Positions 30,067 through 38,096 of a stretch of DNA of 64,000 nt are shown one piece after another; within the stretch, counting starts at the first letter, position 1; the number at the start of each line of letters is the position of its first letter. The notes below the pieces were generated by a model, which was given only the letters and a program-made list of their open reading frames with translations, was not told the DNA's origin and ran no database searches. The translations under genes were made by a program, and so were the position numbers. This DNA is from Pseudomonas karstica (GTDB lineage Bacteria > Pseudomonadota > Gammaproteobacteria > Pseudomonadales > Pseudomonadaceae): assembly GCF_009707515.1 (NCBI RefSeq), contig NZ_WLYI01000002.1, positions 238,892-302,891 of the forward strand, read 5' to 3'.

Positions 30067-30342
30067 ATGAAAGCCCAAGCCCGCCATATCCTGGTGAAAA
30101 CCAGCGAAGAAGCCGAACAGCTCAAGCAACGCATTGCCAAGGGCGAGGCATTTGATGTGCTGGCCAAGAAATACTCCACCTGCCCGTCCGGCAAGCGCGG
30201 CGGTGACTTGGGTGAGGTTCGGCCGGGGCAGATGGTGGGCGCGATCGATACGGTGATTTTCAAAAAGCCCGTGAAGGTGGTCCACGGGCCGATCAAGAGC
30301 AAGTTCGGCTATCACCTGGTGCAGGTGTTTTACCGGGACTAA
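30067..30342 (+). CDS. Second parvulin-type peptidyl-prolyl isomerase
   Basis: A 91-residue parvulin, paralogue of the gene at 15422. It shows ARHILVKTSEEAEQL, FDVLAKKYSTCPSGKRGGDLG, GQMVGAIDTVIF and the final FGYHLVQVFYRD. The active-site Cys lies in STCPSG. The ATG at 30067 gives the family N-terminus (MKAQARHIL); a frame opening at 30010 has no homology before it. It is downstream of the hybrid kinase by 53 bp. It probably acts in the cytoplasm as a folding helper. Confidence 0.94.
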   Translation: MKAQARHILVKTSEEAEQLKQRIAKGEAFDVLAKKYSTCPSGKRGGDLGEVRPGQMVGAIDTVIFKKPVKVVHGPIKSKFGYHLVQVFYRD

Positions 30343-30343
30343 T

Positions 30344-30448
30344 TGTAGCCACTGCCGAGGTACGAGGCTGCGATGCGTGTCCGCAGGACCGCCCACGGGG
30401 GCCGCTTCGCAGCCCACCGCTGCCTCGTATTTCGGCAGCGACTACAAG
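30344..30448. repeat. Long palindromic repeat (about 105 bp), copy 1
   Basis: Arms TTGTAGCCACTGCCGAGGTACGAGG... and CCTCGTATTTCGGCAGCGACTACAA pair almost completely around a centre containing GTGTCCGCAGGACCGCCC. A closely similar copy lies at 45324-45427. Between converging genes here, it may act as a bidirectional terminator. Confidence 0.85.
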
Positions 30449-30452
30449 TGCG

Positions 30453-31364
30453 TCACTCTCGGGGAATCAGCGCGCCAGGCACCTGAATCACCCGGCTCGC
30501 CAGGCGATGCCCGGCCAATGCCGCCTCCTGCGGCGTGCCCCCCTTGAGCCGGCTGGCCAAGTACGCCGCACTGAACGAATCCCCCGCCGCCGTCGTATCT
30601 ACCACCGCCTCAACCACCAGCGCCGGCACGGCAAAACGCTCGCCACGCCAACGAATCAGACAGTCGTCAGCGCCACGCTTGAGGACCACTTCTTCAATGG
30701 CCGGATACGCCGCAAACACCTGTTCGCTGTCTTCATGGCCAAACAACGCTCGTTCGTCATCCTCGGTCAACAAAGCGATGTCCACCTGTGCCAGGAGCTT
30801 GTGATAAGCCGCTCGCGCCGCGTCGACACTGGCCCACAAGCGTGGACGATAGTTGTTGTCAAACACCACCTTGGCGCCCTGCCTGCGGGCTTCGATCAGG
30901 GTTTTCAACAGACGCTCGCGCCCCACCTCCCCCAGAACTGCCAGGGTGATACCGCTGAAATACAGCACGTCGTAAGCCGGCAACGCCGCCAGGATCGGTT
31001 CCGCCGCCGGGGTAGTGAAGCAATCGCGCACTGCCGCCTCGTTGCGCCAGTAGAGGAATTTGCGCTCGCCCCGGGCGTCGGTCTGGATGCAATACAAACC
31101 AGGCAAACGCCCCGGCAGACGTTGCACCATGCCCAAGCCCAGGCCCTCCTCGGCCCAGTGCTTGCACATGGCGTCGCTGAAGCTGTCATCGCCCAACGCC
31201 GTGACGTAATCCACCACAGGCCCTTCACCCAGCTCGCGGCGCAGGTACACGGCAGCGTTCAAGGTGTCGCCGCCAAAACTTTGTTGCAGGCTGCCATCGG
31301 CGCGGTGTTGCAATTCAATCATGCACTCGCCGATGAGGGCGATGCGCAAAGGCACAGTGTTCAT
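30453..31364 (-). CDS. kdgK: PfkB-family sugar kinase, probable 2-keto-3-deoxygluconate kinase
   Basis: A ribokinase-fold kinase of 303 residues that most likely phosphorylates 2-keto-3-deoxygluconate to KDPG for Entner-Doudoroff cleavage. Signature 1 is at FGGDTLNAAVYLRREL (about 29-44), with KdgK-type IGECMIELQ at the start and substrate residues around GLYCIQTDARGERKFLYWRNEAA; signature 2 with the catalytic base is VVDTTAAGDSFSAAYL (about 258-273, Asp in AAGD). It is the last gene of the minus-strand operon beginning with the ABC importer, 25 bp after the PLP deaminase gene, whose product it probably uses. Confidence 0.88.
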   Translation of the reverse strand: MNTVPLRIALIGECMIELQHRADGSLQQSFGGDTLNAAVYLRRELGEGPVVDYVTALGDDSFSDAMCKHWAEEGLGLGMVQRLPGRLPGLYCIQTDARGERKFLYWRNEAAVRDCFTTPAAEPILAALPAYDVLYFSGITLAVLGEVGRERLLKTLIEARRQGAKVVFDNNYRPRLWASVDAARAAYHKLLAQVDIALLTEDDERALFGHEDSEQVFAAYPAIEEVVLKRGADDCLIRWRGERFAVPALVVEAVVDTTAAGDSFSAAYLASRLKGGTPQEAALAGHRLASRVIQVPGALIPRE

Positions 31365-31389
31365 AGTCGGGTTCCGTGGAATGGGTAGT

Positions 31390-32598
31390 TCAGAACGCAG
31401 TTTTCAGGGTCTCGACCACCTGCAACTGCTCATCCACCAGGCAGCCCACTTGCCACTTGTCAAAGGTCAGGCACGGATGAGAAGTACCGAACGATAGAAT
31501 GTCGCCAACCCTCAACTCAACACCGGGCGCCACGGTCATGAAAGCATGCTGGTCCATCACCGCCGTGACCGTGCAGGCGCTGATATCCTCCCCAGTAGCC
31601 GGCAGCACGCCAGCCTTGTAGCGCAACAGTGGCACCGGCAAACCGGCGTCGTAGGCCACATCACGCTTGCCCAGGGCGATTACCGCAAAACCCGGCTCCG
31701 GTAACGACTGCACATGAGCCCAGACTTCCAGGGCCGGGCGCAAGCCTTCGTTGAGGTCACTGCGACGATCGAGCACGCAGCACTGGGCCTCTTTGTAGAT
31801 GCCGTGGTCATGGGCCACGTAGCTGCCAGGACGTAGCACACTAAGGAAGCGGCCGGCGGCATTTTGCGCTTCAAAGGATTCAGCGATCAGGTCATACCAG
31901 GCCGAACCCGAAGCAGTGACGATGGGTTTGGCGAGGTCGAAAGCAGCGTTATCTTGCAAGTCCACCGCCAGGCGCACCAAAGAAGCCGCGAACTCGCGGA
32001 TGCCACTGATGGCGTGCTCACCGTGGATTACCCCTTCGTAGCCTTCTATGCCGGTCAGGGCCAGGGCTGGTTGGGCCTTGATCGCCTTGGCCAGGGCCAA
32101 CACTTGCTGCTCGCTGCGGCAACCGCAACGGCCGCCCACCACGCCGTACTCGATCATCACATTCAAGCGCAGGCCGCGGGCGGCGAAAAAGGCTCCCAGG
32201 TCGGCCACGTTGTCCGGATGGTCGACCATGCAATGGAAGTCGAATTGCGGGTCGGCCAGCAAGTCGGCAATCAGCGCCATGTTCGGCGCGCCCACCAGTT
32301 GATTGGCCATCAATACCCGACGCACACCGCCGGCATAGGCGGCACGGGTCTGCACCGCGCTGGCCAGGGTGATGCCCCAGGCGCCCTGCGCCAGCTGGCG
32401 CTGGAACAGCGCTGGCATCATGCTGGTTTTGCCGTGGGGCGCCAGTTGAGCGCCGCTGCTGCTGACGAAATCCTGCATCCAGCGAATGTTGTGTTCCAGG
32501 GCATCGCGGTGCAGCACCAAGGCAGGCAGGCTGACGTCACGAACCAGGTGAGCACCCACGGCAGCGGCGCCCTTTTCAACGGCGTTGAAGGCAGACAT
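31390..32598 (-). CDS. Fold-type III PLP-dependent deaminase/dehydratase (DSD1-like)
   Basis: A 402-residue enzyme with an alanine-racemase-type N-terminal barrel and a C-terminal D-serine-dehydratase-like metal-binding domain. The PLP lysine is in QLAPHGKTSMMP (about 51-62); metal ligands are in the C-terminal region (VMDQHAFM and SHPCLTF, His and Cys). The family includes D-threonine/D-serine deaminases, D-threonine aldolases, 3-hydroxyaspartate dehydratase and, in P. fluorescens, the metal- and PLP-dependent D-glucosaminate dehydratase. With kdgK next door, conversion of D-glucosaminate to 2-keto-3-deoxygluconate plus ammonia is the most economical reading. Family certain; substrate inferred. 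Confidence 0.85.
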   Translation of the reverse strand: MSAFNAVEKGAAAVGAHLVRDVSLPALVLHRDALEHNIRWMQDFVSSSGAQLAPHGKTSMMPALFQRQLAQGAWGITLASAVQTRAAYAGGVRRVLMANQLVGAPNMALIADLLADPQFDFHCMVDHPDNVADLGAFFAARGLRLNVMIEYGVVGGRCGCRSEQQVLALAKAIKAQPALALTGIEGYEGVIHGEHAISGIREFAASLVRLAVDLQDNAAFDLAKPIVTASGSAWYDLIAESFEAQNAAGRFLSVLRPGSYVAHDHGIYKEAQCCVLDRRSDLNEGLRPALEVWAHVQSLPEPGFAVIALGKRDVAYDAGLPVPLLRYKAGVLPATGEDISACTVTAVMDQHAFMTVAPGVELRVGDILSFGTSHPCLTFDKWQVGCLVDEQLQVVETLKTAF

Positions 32599-32607
32599 AA
32601 GAAACTC

Positions 32608-33372
32608 CTATTCGTTGATACGACGGGCCAGGTTGTTGGCGCTTTCGATCAACACCTGGCGATAGTCATTGTAATTTTCCCGGGCATCGGCCCGTGGGGC
32701 GACGATACACAGGGTCGCAATACTGATGCCTTGCACGTCCCGCACCGGGGCGGCAAAGCAATGGGTAAAGGTATCGGCGACGCTGTCAAAGGAGAAAAAT
32801 CCATCGAGGGTGGCCTGGCGGATTTGCCCAAGGAAAGTTTCCAGCGGCAGACGCTGACCGTCCGGCAGGATGAAGTCGTCGTCGTCGATCAGATCGATGA
32901 TTTGCTGGTCGCTCAAGTGCCCCAGCAGCAGGCGCCCCGAGGCGGTCCAGGGAATCGGCGCGTTCTCGCCGATGTCCGAGGAAATACGGAAATGCCGCTC
33001 GCCTTCACGCATCAGGGCCACGGTGTACTTACGGCCATTGAGCAGGCACATCTGCGCGGTTTCGTGGGTTCGGCTGACGACCTCCTGCAAAGCATGGTCG
33101 GCCTCGCGGGTCAGGTCGAAATGCCGTAAGTGGGCCTGGCCGAGGAAGTACAACTGGCGGCCGAGGTAGACATGACCGTCCTTGCCCACCGCCTCAAGAA
33201 TCCGTCGCTCCAACAATGAGGCGACCAATTCGTAGACCGTGGATTTCGGGCTGCCGATGCCACTGGCAATATCATTGGGGCGCAGGGGCTGGCCGACTTC
33301 CTTGAGGAAGTCGAGGATATCGAACGCACGGTCCAGGCCTTTGGCGCGGCGCTTGATGGTGTCTTCGGTCAT
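32608..33372 (-). CDS. IclR-family transcriptional regulator
   Basis: A 254-residue regulator. The N-terminal winged helix (about 8-70) reads GLDRAFDILDFL, LRPNDIASGIGSPKSTVYELVASLLERRIL; the GAF-like effector domain fills 80-250 (SRTHETAQMCLLNGRKYT, GENAPIPWTASGRLLLGHLSD). IclR proteins respond to small carboxylates or sugar acids, which suits a pathway through 2-keto-3-deoxygluconate. It lies inside the operon, 9 bp before the deaminase gene, so it may be autoregulated. The most likely operator is the TATTCCG...CGGAATA palindrome before the binding-protein gene. Confidence 0.92.
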   Translation of the reverse strand: MTEDTIKRRAKGLDRAFDILDFLKEVGQPLRPNDIASGIGSPKSTVYELVASLLERRILEAVGKDGHVYLGRQLYFLGQAHLRHFDLTREADHALQEVVSRTHETAQMCLLNGRKYTVALMREGERHFRISSDIGENAPIPWTASGRLLLGHLSDQQIIDLIDDDDFILPDGQRLPLETFLGQIRQATLDGFFSFDSVADTFTHCFAAPVRDVQGISIATLCIVAPRADARENYNDYRQVLIESANNLARRINE

Positions 33373-33396
33373 GGCAGTGTCAGGTCCCGTTACAAA

Positions 33397-33505
33397 TGAG
33401 CATTCCCACGTTCTGCGTGGGAATGCATACCGTGACGCCCTGCGTCACAAAAGCGGGCGCAGAGCGTCCAGGGCGGCGTTCCCACGCGGAGCATGGGAAC
33501 GCTCA
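33397..33505. repeat. Palindromic repeat, CGTTCCCACGC family
   Basis: TGAGCATTCCCACG... and ...CATGGGAACGCTCA are the outer arms; smaller hairpins (CATTCCCACG-TTCTG-CGTGGGAATG, GTGACGC/GCGTCAC) are nested. It lies between ridA and iclR in the operon and could lower read-through from transport genes to catabolic genes. Confidence 0.8.
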
Positions 33506-33506
33506 T

Positions 33507-33896
33507 TTAGCCTTTTTTCTTGTAGGCCACGCAATCAATCTCAACCTTGCAATCGACCATCATGTTTGCCTGTACACAGGCTCGCGCCGGCGCATGTTCG
33601 GGGCTGAAGTACTCACCAAATACCTTGTTGAAACTCCAGAAGTCCCGTGGGTCTTCCAGCCACACGCCGACGCGCACCACGTCCTCGAGCGCATAGCCGG
33701 CCTCTTCCAGAATGGCGACCAGATTGCGCATGGTCTGGCGGGTTTGCTCGACGATCCCGCCCTGGATGATTTCGCCGTCTACCGCCGGCACCTGGCCCGA
33801 CACGTACAACCAGCCATCTGCTTCCACGGCGCGAGCGAAAGGGCGTGGCTGGCCACCGCCGGCGGTGCTGCCGGCGCCGTAACGAGTAATGCTCAT
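33507..33896 (-). CDS. RidA-family enamine/imine deaminase
   Basis: A 129-residue YjgF/YER057c/UK114-type protein forming trimers. It has the family core WLYVSGQVPAVDGEII, MRNLVAILEEAGYALEDVVRVGVWL and the final PARACVQANMMVDCKVEIDCVAY, with the conserved Arg (PARAC) that binds the carboxylate and the Glu near the end. RidA proteins hydrolyse reactive enamine/imine intermediates set free by PLP dehydratases. Its place in an operon with such a dehydratase suggests it finishes that reaction. RBS GGAGAT-like lies upstream. Located 24 bp after the ATPase gene. Confidence 0.93.
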   Translation of the reverse strand: MSITRYGAGSTAGGGQPRPFARAVEADGWLYVSGQVPAVDGEIIQGGIVEQTRQTMRNLVAILEEAGYALEDVVRVGVWLEDPRDFWSFNKVFGEYFSPEHAPARACVQANMMVDCKVEIDCVAYKKKG

Positions 33897-33920
33897 AAAA
33901 TATCTCCTGATAAAAAGCGT

Positions 33921-34706
33921 TTAAAAACGAATGTTCTTGAGGAATTCTGCCAACCGTGGCGATTGCGCACGTTCAAAGATGTCCTTCGGCGGCCCCTGCT
34001 CTTCAATACGGCCCTGGTTCATGAATACGATCTTGTCCGAAACCTCATAGGCAAAGCGCATCTCGTGGGTCACCAGCAACATAGTCATACCTTCTTCCGC
34101 CAGGCCCTTGATCACGCTGAGCACTTCTCCCACCAACTCCGGGTCGAGCGCCGAGGTCACTTCGTCGAATAGCATCAAGCTGGGGTTCATGGCGATGGCC
34201 CGGGCGATCGCCACGCGCTGCTGCTGGCCACCGGACAACTGACCGGGAAAGTGATTGCGTCGCTCCAGCAGGCCGACACGCTCCAGCCATTTCTCCGCCA
34301 GCGCCACCGCTTCATCCCTGGCCATTTTCTTGACCTTGAGCAGGCCAAGTGTGACGTTCTGCAACGCCGTCAAATGAGGGAACAGGTTGAACTGCTGGAA
34401 CGCCATGCCGGTCATGGCCCGATGCTGGGCGATGACTTTTTCCGGGTGGCGTACGCGCTTGCCGGCGATTTCACTGTAGCCAATAGACTCGCCATCCAGG
34501 GTGATCTGCCCGCCCTGGAACTCTTCCAGCAGGTTGACGCACCTCAGCAGCGTGGTCTTGCCCGAGCCGCTGGAGCCGATCAGCGTCACCACGTTGCCGC
34601 GCTGCATGGACAGGTCGACACCCTTGAGCACCTCCACCGGGCCGTATTGTTTACGCAGGCCGCTGATGTTCAGCAGTGGCTGCGTTGCAGTGTGAGATTG
34701 AGTCAT
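33921..34706 (-). CDS. Amino-acid-type ABC importer, ATPase
   Basis: An ATPase of 261 residues of the polar amino acid uptake class (GlnQ/HisP-like). Walker [10 protein letters not shown] (about 38-46), Q-loop [13 protein letters not shown], signature [15 protein letters not shown], Walker [15 protein letters not shown] and H-loop VTHEMRFA are all intact. It energises the two permeases encoded just upstream. It overlaps the preceding permease gene by 4 bp. Members of this family also carry amino-sugar acids and opines, so the sequence alone does not fix the substrate. Confidence 0.94.
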   Translation of the reverse strand: MTQSHTATQPLLNISGLRKQYGPVEVLKGVDLSMQRGNVVTLIGSSGSGKTTLLRCVNLLEEFQGGQITLDGESIGYSEIAGKRVRHPEKVIAQHRAMTGMAFQQFNLFPHLTALQNVTLGLLKVKKMARDEAVALAEKWLERVGLLERRNHFPGQLSGGQQQRVAIARAIAMNPSLMLFDEVTSALDPELVGEVLSVIKGLAEEGMTMLLVTHEMRFAYEVSDKIVFMNQGRIEEQGPPKDIFERAQSPRLAEFLKNIRF

Positions 34707-35365
34707 GGCAAGGCCACCCGCTTTTCAATGTAGCGCCCGAATAACTCGATGGCGTAGTTGATGACAAAAAACAGAAAACCGGCAAACAGGTAAAACTCCA
34801 GGGTCATGAAGGTCCGGGCGATCACCTGTTGGGTACTGAGGAGCAATTCGGCCACCCCGATCACCGACAGCAGGGTCGAGGCCTTGACGATTTCCGTGGA
34901 CGAGTTGACCCAGGTCGGCAAGATCTGCCGCAACGCCTGGGGCAACAGCACATAGCCCAGGGACTGGTAAAACGTCAGGCCAATGGCCTTGCCGGCTTCC
35001 AGTTGCCCACGGGGGATGGCTTGCAGCGAACCGCGCACGATTTCCGCGACATGGGAGCCGCAAAACAGCGTCAGGCCTACCGCGCCGGCCTGGAACGCCG
35101 TGATCTGCCACCCGAGCGCCGGGAGCATATAAAAACAGGCCAACACCAGCACAAACACCGGCGTACCACGGATCAGATCGACATACAGACGGAACGGCGC
35201 ACGCATCCAGAACTTGCCATAGGTCAGCACCAACCCAGCAACGATACCGATCAAGGTGCCGAAGATAATCGCCAGGACCGAGACATACACGCTGGCCTGA
35301 AATCCTGCCCAGAGGGTTTCCCGGGCGATCCACAACTCATGCAGCCAGCTGGGGGCTTCGTACAT
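34703..35365 (-). CDS. Amino-acid-type ABC importer, permease 2
   Basis: A HisM/GlnP-type permease of 220 residues with about five spans. Hallmarks are [20 protein letters not shown] (first TM pair), the [17 protein letters not shown] turn and the EAA loop [36 protein letters not shown] (in part residues 116-148). It forms a heterodimer with the permease encoded 9 bp upstream. It overlaps the ATPase gene by 4 bp. Confidence 0.93.
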   Translation of the reverse strand: MYEAPSWLHELWIARETLWAGFQASVYVSVLAIIFGTLIGIVAGLVLTYGKFWMRAPFRLYVDLIRGTPVFVLVLACFYMLPALGWQITAFQAGAVGLTLFCGSHVAEIVRGSLQAIPRGQLEAGKAIGLTFYQSLGYVLLPQALRQILPTWVNSSTEIVKASTLLSVIGVAELLLSTQQVIARTFMTLEFYLFAGFLFFVINYAIELFGRYIEKRVALP

Positions 35366-35374
35366 GGAAACTCC

Positions 35375-36037
35375 TTAGCGACGGATCGCCAGACGCTGTT
35401 CCAGGTAACGGAGCAGCATGGCGATGAGGTAACAGGCAGCCACGTAGAGCGCAGTCGTGACCATCCAGGTTTCAATTACCCGGTAGCTTTCGACGTTGAT
35501 CTTGCGGGCGTAATAGGTCAGCTCCGGCACCGCAATCGCGGCTGCCAGCGAGGTGTCCTTGAACAGCGAGATAAAGTTGTTCGACAGCGCCGGCAACACG
35601 TTGCGCAGCATCACCGGCACGGTGATATAGGCACGGATGCGCCATTCGCCCAAACCGATGGCCAACCCTGCCTCACGCAAGCCCTTGGGAATGTTCAACA
35701 ACCCGGCGCGGAACACTTCGGTCAGATAGGCTCCGGCGTATAGCGACAGGGTGACAATGAACGAGGGAATCTTGTCCAGGCGAATCCCCAGGCTCGGCAA
35801 GGCGAAGTAGATCAACAGGATCAGCACCAGGATCGGCGTATTGCGGATCACCGTCACATACACCGACGCCAGGATTCGCAGCGCACGGTGCCTGGACAGC
35901 ATGGCAAAGGCCATCAGCAGGCCAATCACGCAACCGATGGCGATCGACAGCAATGCTAACTGAAGGCCCAGGCCGAGCCCCGCCAGCAAGGTGTCGAAAT
36001 CGCGCCAGACGGCGGCAAAATTCAACTGATAGTTCAT
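35375..36037 (-). CDS. Amino-acid-type ABC importer, permease 1
   Basis: A 220-residue permease of the His/Glu/Gln/Arg/opine family. Features: LAGLGLGLQLALLSIAIG (TM1), RNTPILVLILLIYFALP, and the EAA loop AGLLNIPKGLREAGLAIGL. It is in the same operon, 9 bp upstream of the second permease and 52 bp after the binding-protein gene. Similarity of the two permeases suggests an old duplication, normal for this family. Confidence 0.93.
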   Translation of the reverse strand: MNYQLNFAAVWRDFDTLLAGLGLGLQLALLSIAIGCVIGLLMAFAMLSRHRALRILASVYVTVIRNTPILVLILLIYFALPSLGIRLDKIPSFIVTLSLYAGAYLTEVFRAGLLNIPKGLREAGLAIGLGEWRIRAYITVPVMLRNVLPALSNNFISLFKDTSLAAAIAVPELTYYARKINVESYRVIETWMVTTALYVAACYLIAMLLRYLEQRLAIRR

Positions 36038-36089
36038 GGTCGGCAGTACCTTATCCGGGGCGCCATTAACCGCGCCCCGCGCTCACATA

Positions 36090-36938
36090 TCATTTGAATT
36101 CGACCGGAAAACCAATCGCCGGCTCTGGCAGGTCCACACCAAACCACTGCTTGAACGACGCCTTGTAGGTCGGGAATTCCACCCCGGTCATGGCTTCATG
36201 CAGCGCGGTGTTGACGAAGTTCAGCCAGTCCTGGTCGCCACGCTTGACGGCGCAGGCGTAGGTTTGCGGGCTCCAGGCGTAAGTCGGGCTGCGGTAGCGG
36301 CCAGGGTTTTGCACCATCAGGTACTTGACCGAAGACTGGTCGGTGGCGGCGGCGTCGGCGCGGCCAGAGTTCACGGCCTGGTACATCAGGTCGACGCTGT
36401 CGTACTGGTCGACCGTGGCCTTGGGCAGCGCCTGGTGCACCAGTTCTTCGGCGTAGACGTTTTGCAGCACCGCCACGGTGACGCCGTCGCCCGCCGCCTG
36501 CAGGTCTTCGATTTCCTTGTATTTGCTGTTGGCCGGCAGCAGCAGGCCGACACCTTCGCGGTAGTACGGCAGGGTAAATGCCACTTGCTGCGCACGACTG
36601 GCAGTGACGGTGATGAATTGGCAGCTCATGTCGACCTTGTCGGTCAACAGGTTGGGAATGCGCGCGTCGGAGGACTGCACCACAAACTCGACCTTGGTTG
36701 GGTCATTGAACAGACCCTTGGCCACCATGCGGCCGATGTCGATATCAAAACCTTGCAACTTGCCATCCGCTCCCTGGAAGTGCCACGGCGCATTGGTACT
36801 GCCTGTACCCACGATCAGGTGCCCACGGGCGAGCACACTGTCGAGCTTGCTGTCCGCCGCCTGCACGAAGCCTGCGATGGAAGCCGATGCGGCGAAGAGA
36901 AAAACACATGCTTTAAACACGGAAGGTCGTTGCTGCAT
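36090..36938 (-). CDS. Amino-acid-type ABC importer, periplasmic binding protein
   Basis: A family-3 solute-binding protein of 282 residues. Residues 1-27 are a signal peptide (VFKACVFLFAASASIAGFVQA). The mature protein has GHLIVGTGSTNAPWHFQ, GFDIDIGRMVAKGLF, the ITVTASRAQQVAFTLPYY hinge motif and GRADAAATDQSSVKYLM. The typical Arg that binds the amino acid carboxylate is replaced by a more varied context, compatible with an unusual ligand such as an amino-sugar acid. The ATG at 36938 follows CTGGAG by 8 bp. It is the first gene of the eight-gene minus-strand operon. Confidence 0.91.
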   Translation of the reverse strand: MQQRPSVFKACVFLFAASASIAGFVQAADSKLDSVLARGHLIVGTGSTNAPWHFQGADGKLQGFDIDIGRMVAKGLFNDPTKVEFVVQSSDARIPNLLTDKVDMSCQFITVTASRAQQVAFTLPYYREGVGLLLPANSKYKEIEDLQAAGDGVTVAVLQNVYAEELVHQALPKATVDQYDSVDLMYQAVNSGRADAAATDQSSVKYLMVQNPGRYRSPTYAWSPQTYACAVKRGDQDWLNFVNTALHEAMTGVEFPTYKASFKQWFGVDLPEPAIGFPVEFK

Positions 36939-36960
36939 GACAAGCACTCCAGAAGTTGTG

Positions 36961-37000
36961 TATTCCGCTATACCGGAACTTGGTATGTAACAACGGAATA
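36961..37000 (-). promoter_or_regulatory. Candidate IclR operator before the binding-protein gene
   Basis: Outer perfect arms TATTCCG (36961-36967) and CGGAATA (36994-37000) plus an inner palindrome TTCCG-N6-CGGAA (36963-36978). TTCCG...CGGAA spacing is of the kind bound by IclR regulators. It lies 23 bp upstream of the start of the operon that contains the iclR gene, overlapping the likely promoter (TTGTTA...TATAGC on the minus strand). Confidence 0.6.
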
Positions 37001-37161
37001 GACAGCAGAAAGTGTGCCATAGCGCTCGTAGAAAAACTACGAAACGAATTAACGCTTTAAAATTCAGGGAGATAAGAATTAATAATCGAGACAGCGTCCG
37101 GCCAAATAGCTGGAGTCACATTGCTACCGTTGGCCACACACCGGTGACAGGCGACATTTAA

Positions 37162-37188
37162 GTGCGCGAACGTAACGTTACCGCGCAC
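37162..37188. terminator. Hairpin downstream of the PhzF-like gene
   Basis: GTGCGCG and CGCGCAC arms enclose 13 bp containing the palindrome GTAACGTTAC. It lies 27 bp past the phzF-like stop on the minus strand, followed there by TTAAAT. It may end that transcript, but the U-run is poor. The rest of the 36939-37214 gap holds only the operator described separately. Confidence 0.4.
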
Positions 37189-37214
37189 CCAATGCTTGAA
37201 AAGGTGAGTAAGCG

Positions 37215-38057
37215 TCAGTCCTCCAACATCAGCCGCGCCGTTCCCGACACACGGATCGACGCCCCCGTCTCATCGGTAATCTGCGCCTGTAACCGCGAAC
37301 GGCTGCCCATGTCCTCGCCCTGGACAATATTGATGCAGCCCTCGTGAGGCCACTGAAGGTCCCGCAGGTAGCCGGCAAAGGCCGCCGTGGCCGCGCCAGT
37401 GGCCGGGTCTTCATACACGCCGCCCGAAGCAAACGGGTTGCGGGTATGAAACAACGTCGGCCCTTCGGCGAATACCAACAGCACAGTGACCAACCCGGCG
37501 TCCGTCATGAAACGCCGGCCGGCATCCAACTCATAGCGCATCTGGCTGAGCTTGGCACGGCTGTCGAGGGCCAGTATCAAATGAGTCGCCCCGCCATTGA
37601 TCAGTGCAGGCGGCAGGCTCGGGTCCAAGTCATTGCGACTGTAGCCAAACAACGCCAGGCCAGCCGCCACCAGAGCATCACTGGCCGGCCCGCTACGGGT
37701 GGGCGGCGATTGCAGGGCGGCTTCGATCAGCGAACCTGCACTACGACCACTGACAGTGATGTCGCCATTGTTCAAGGCCAGGTGAAACTCACCATCACCC
37801 AGCGCCAGGCTCAACGCAGCCCCCAACGCAATGGTGGCATGCCCACAAAACGGTACTTCGGTTTCCGGCGAGAAGTAGCGCACGCGCCAACCTTCTCCTT
37901 GAGGGCAGGCAAACACTGTTTCCGAAAAGCCCACTGCATGGGCAGTCTGCTGCATCTCATCGACTTGCGGCAGCGTATCGCCGATCCATACGCCGGCGGG
38001 GTTACCGCCTTGCGCGCCATCGGAAAACGCTGCGATTTTCAAGACGTCCAGGATCAT
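37215..38057 (-). CDS. PhzF-family isomerase-like protein
   Basis: A 280-residue protein with the diaminopimelate-epimerase-like double fold of the PhzF family. Motifs are QGGNPAGVWIGD (about 17-28), the active-site Glu near 45 (GFSETVF), SPETEVPFCGHATIALG (about 63-79) and DPATGAATAAFAGYL (about 216-230). PhzF itself isomerises a phenazine precursor, but most pseudomonads carry extra paralogues outside phenazine clusters, with unknown substrates. No phz genes are nearby, so a phenazine role is not supported. It reads toward the hairpin at 37162. Confidence 0.85.
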   Translation of the reverse strand: MILDVLKIAAFSDGAQGGNPAGVWIGDTLPQVDEMQQTAHAVGFSETVFACPQGEGWRVRYFSPETEVPFCGHATIALGAALSLALGDGEFHLALNNGDITVSGRSAGSLIEAALQSPPTRSGPASDALVAAGLALFGYSRNDLDPSLPPALINGGATHLILALDSRAKLSQMRYELDAGRRFMTDAGLVTVLLVFAEGPTLFHTRNPFASGGVYEDPATGAATAAFAGYLRDLQWPHEGCINIVQGEDMGSRSRLQAQITDETGASIRVSGTARLMLED

Positions 38058-38096
38058 TGCTCTTGGCCTCAGGGAGAAGTTGGCAGGCTTGTGATC

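Noticed and set aside
37215..38057. Phenazine biosynthesis
   Set aside because: Only a PhzF paralogue is present; no phzA-E or phzG genes are near.
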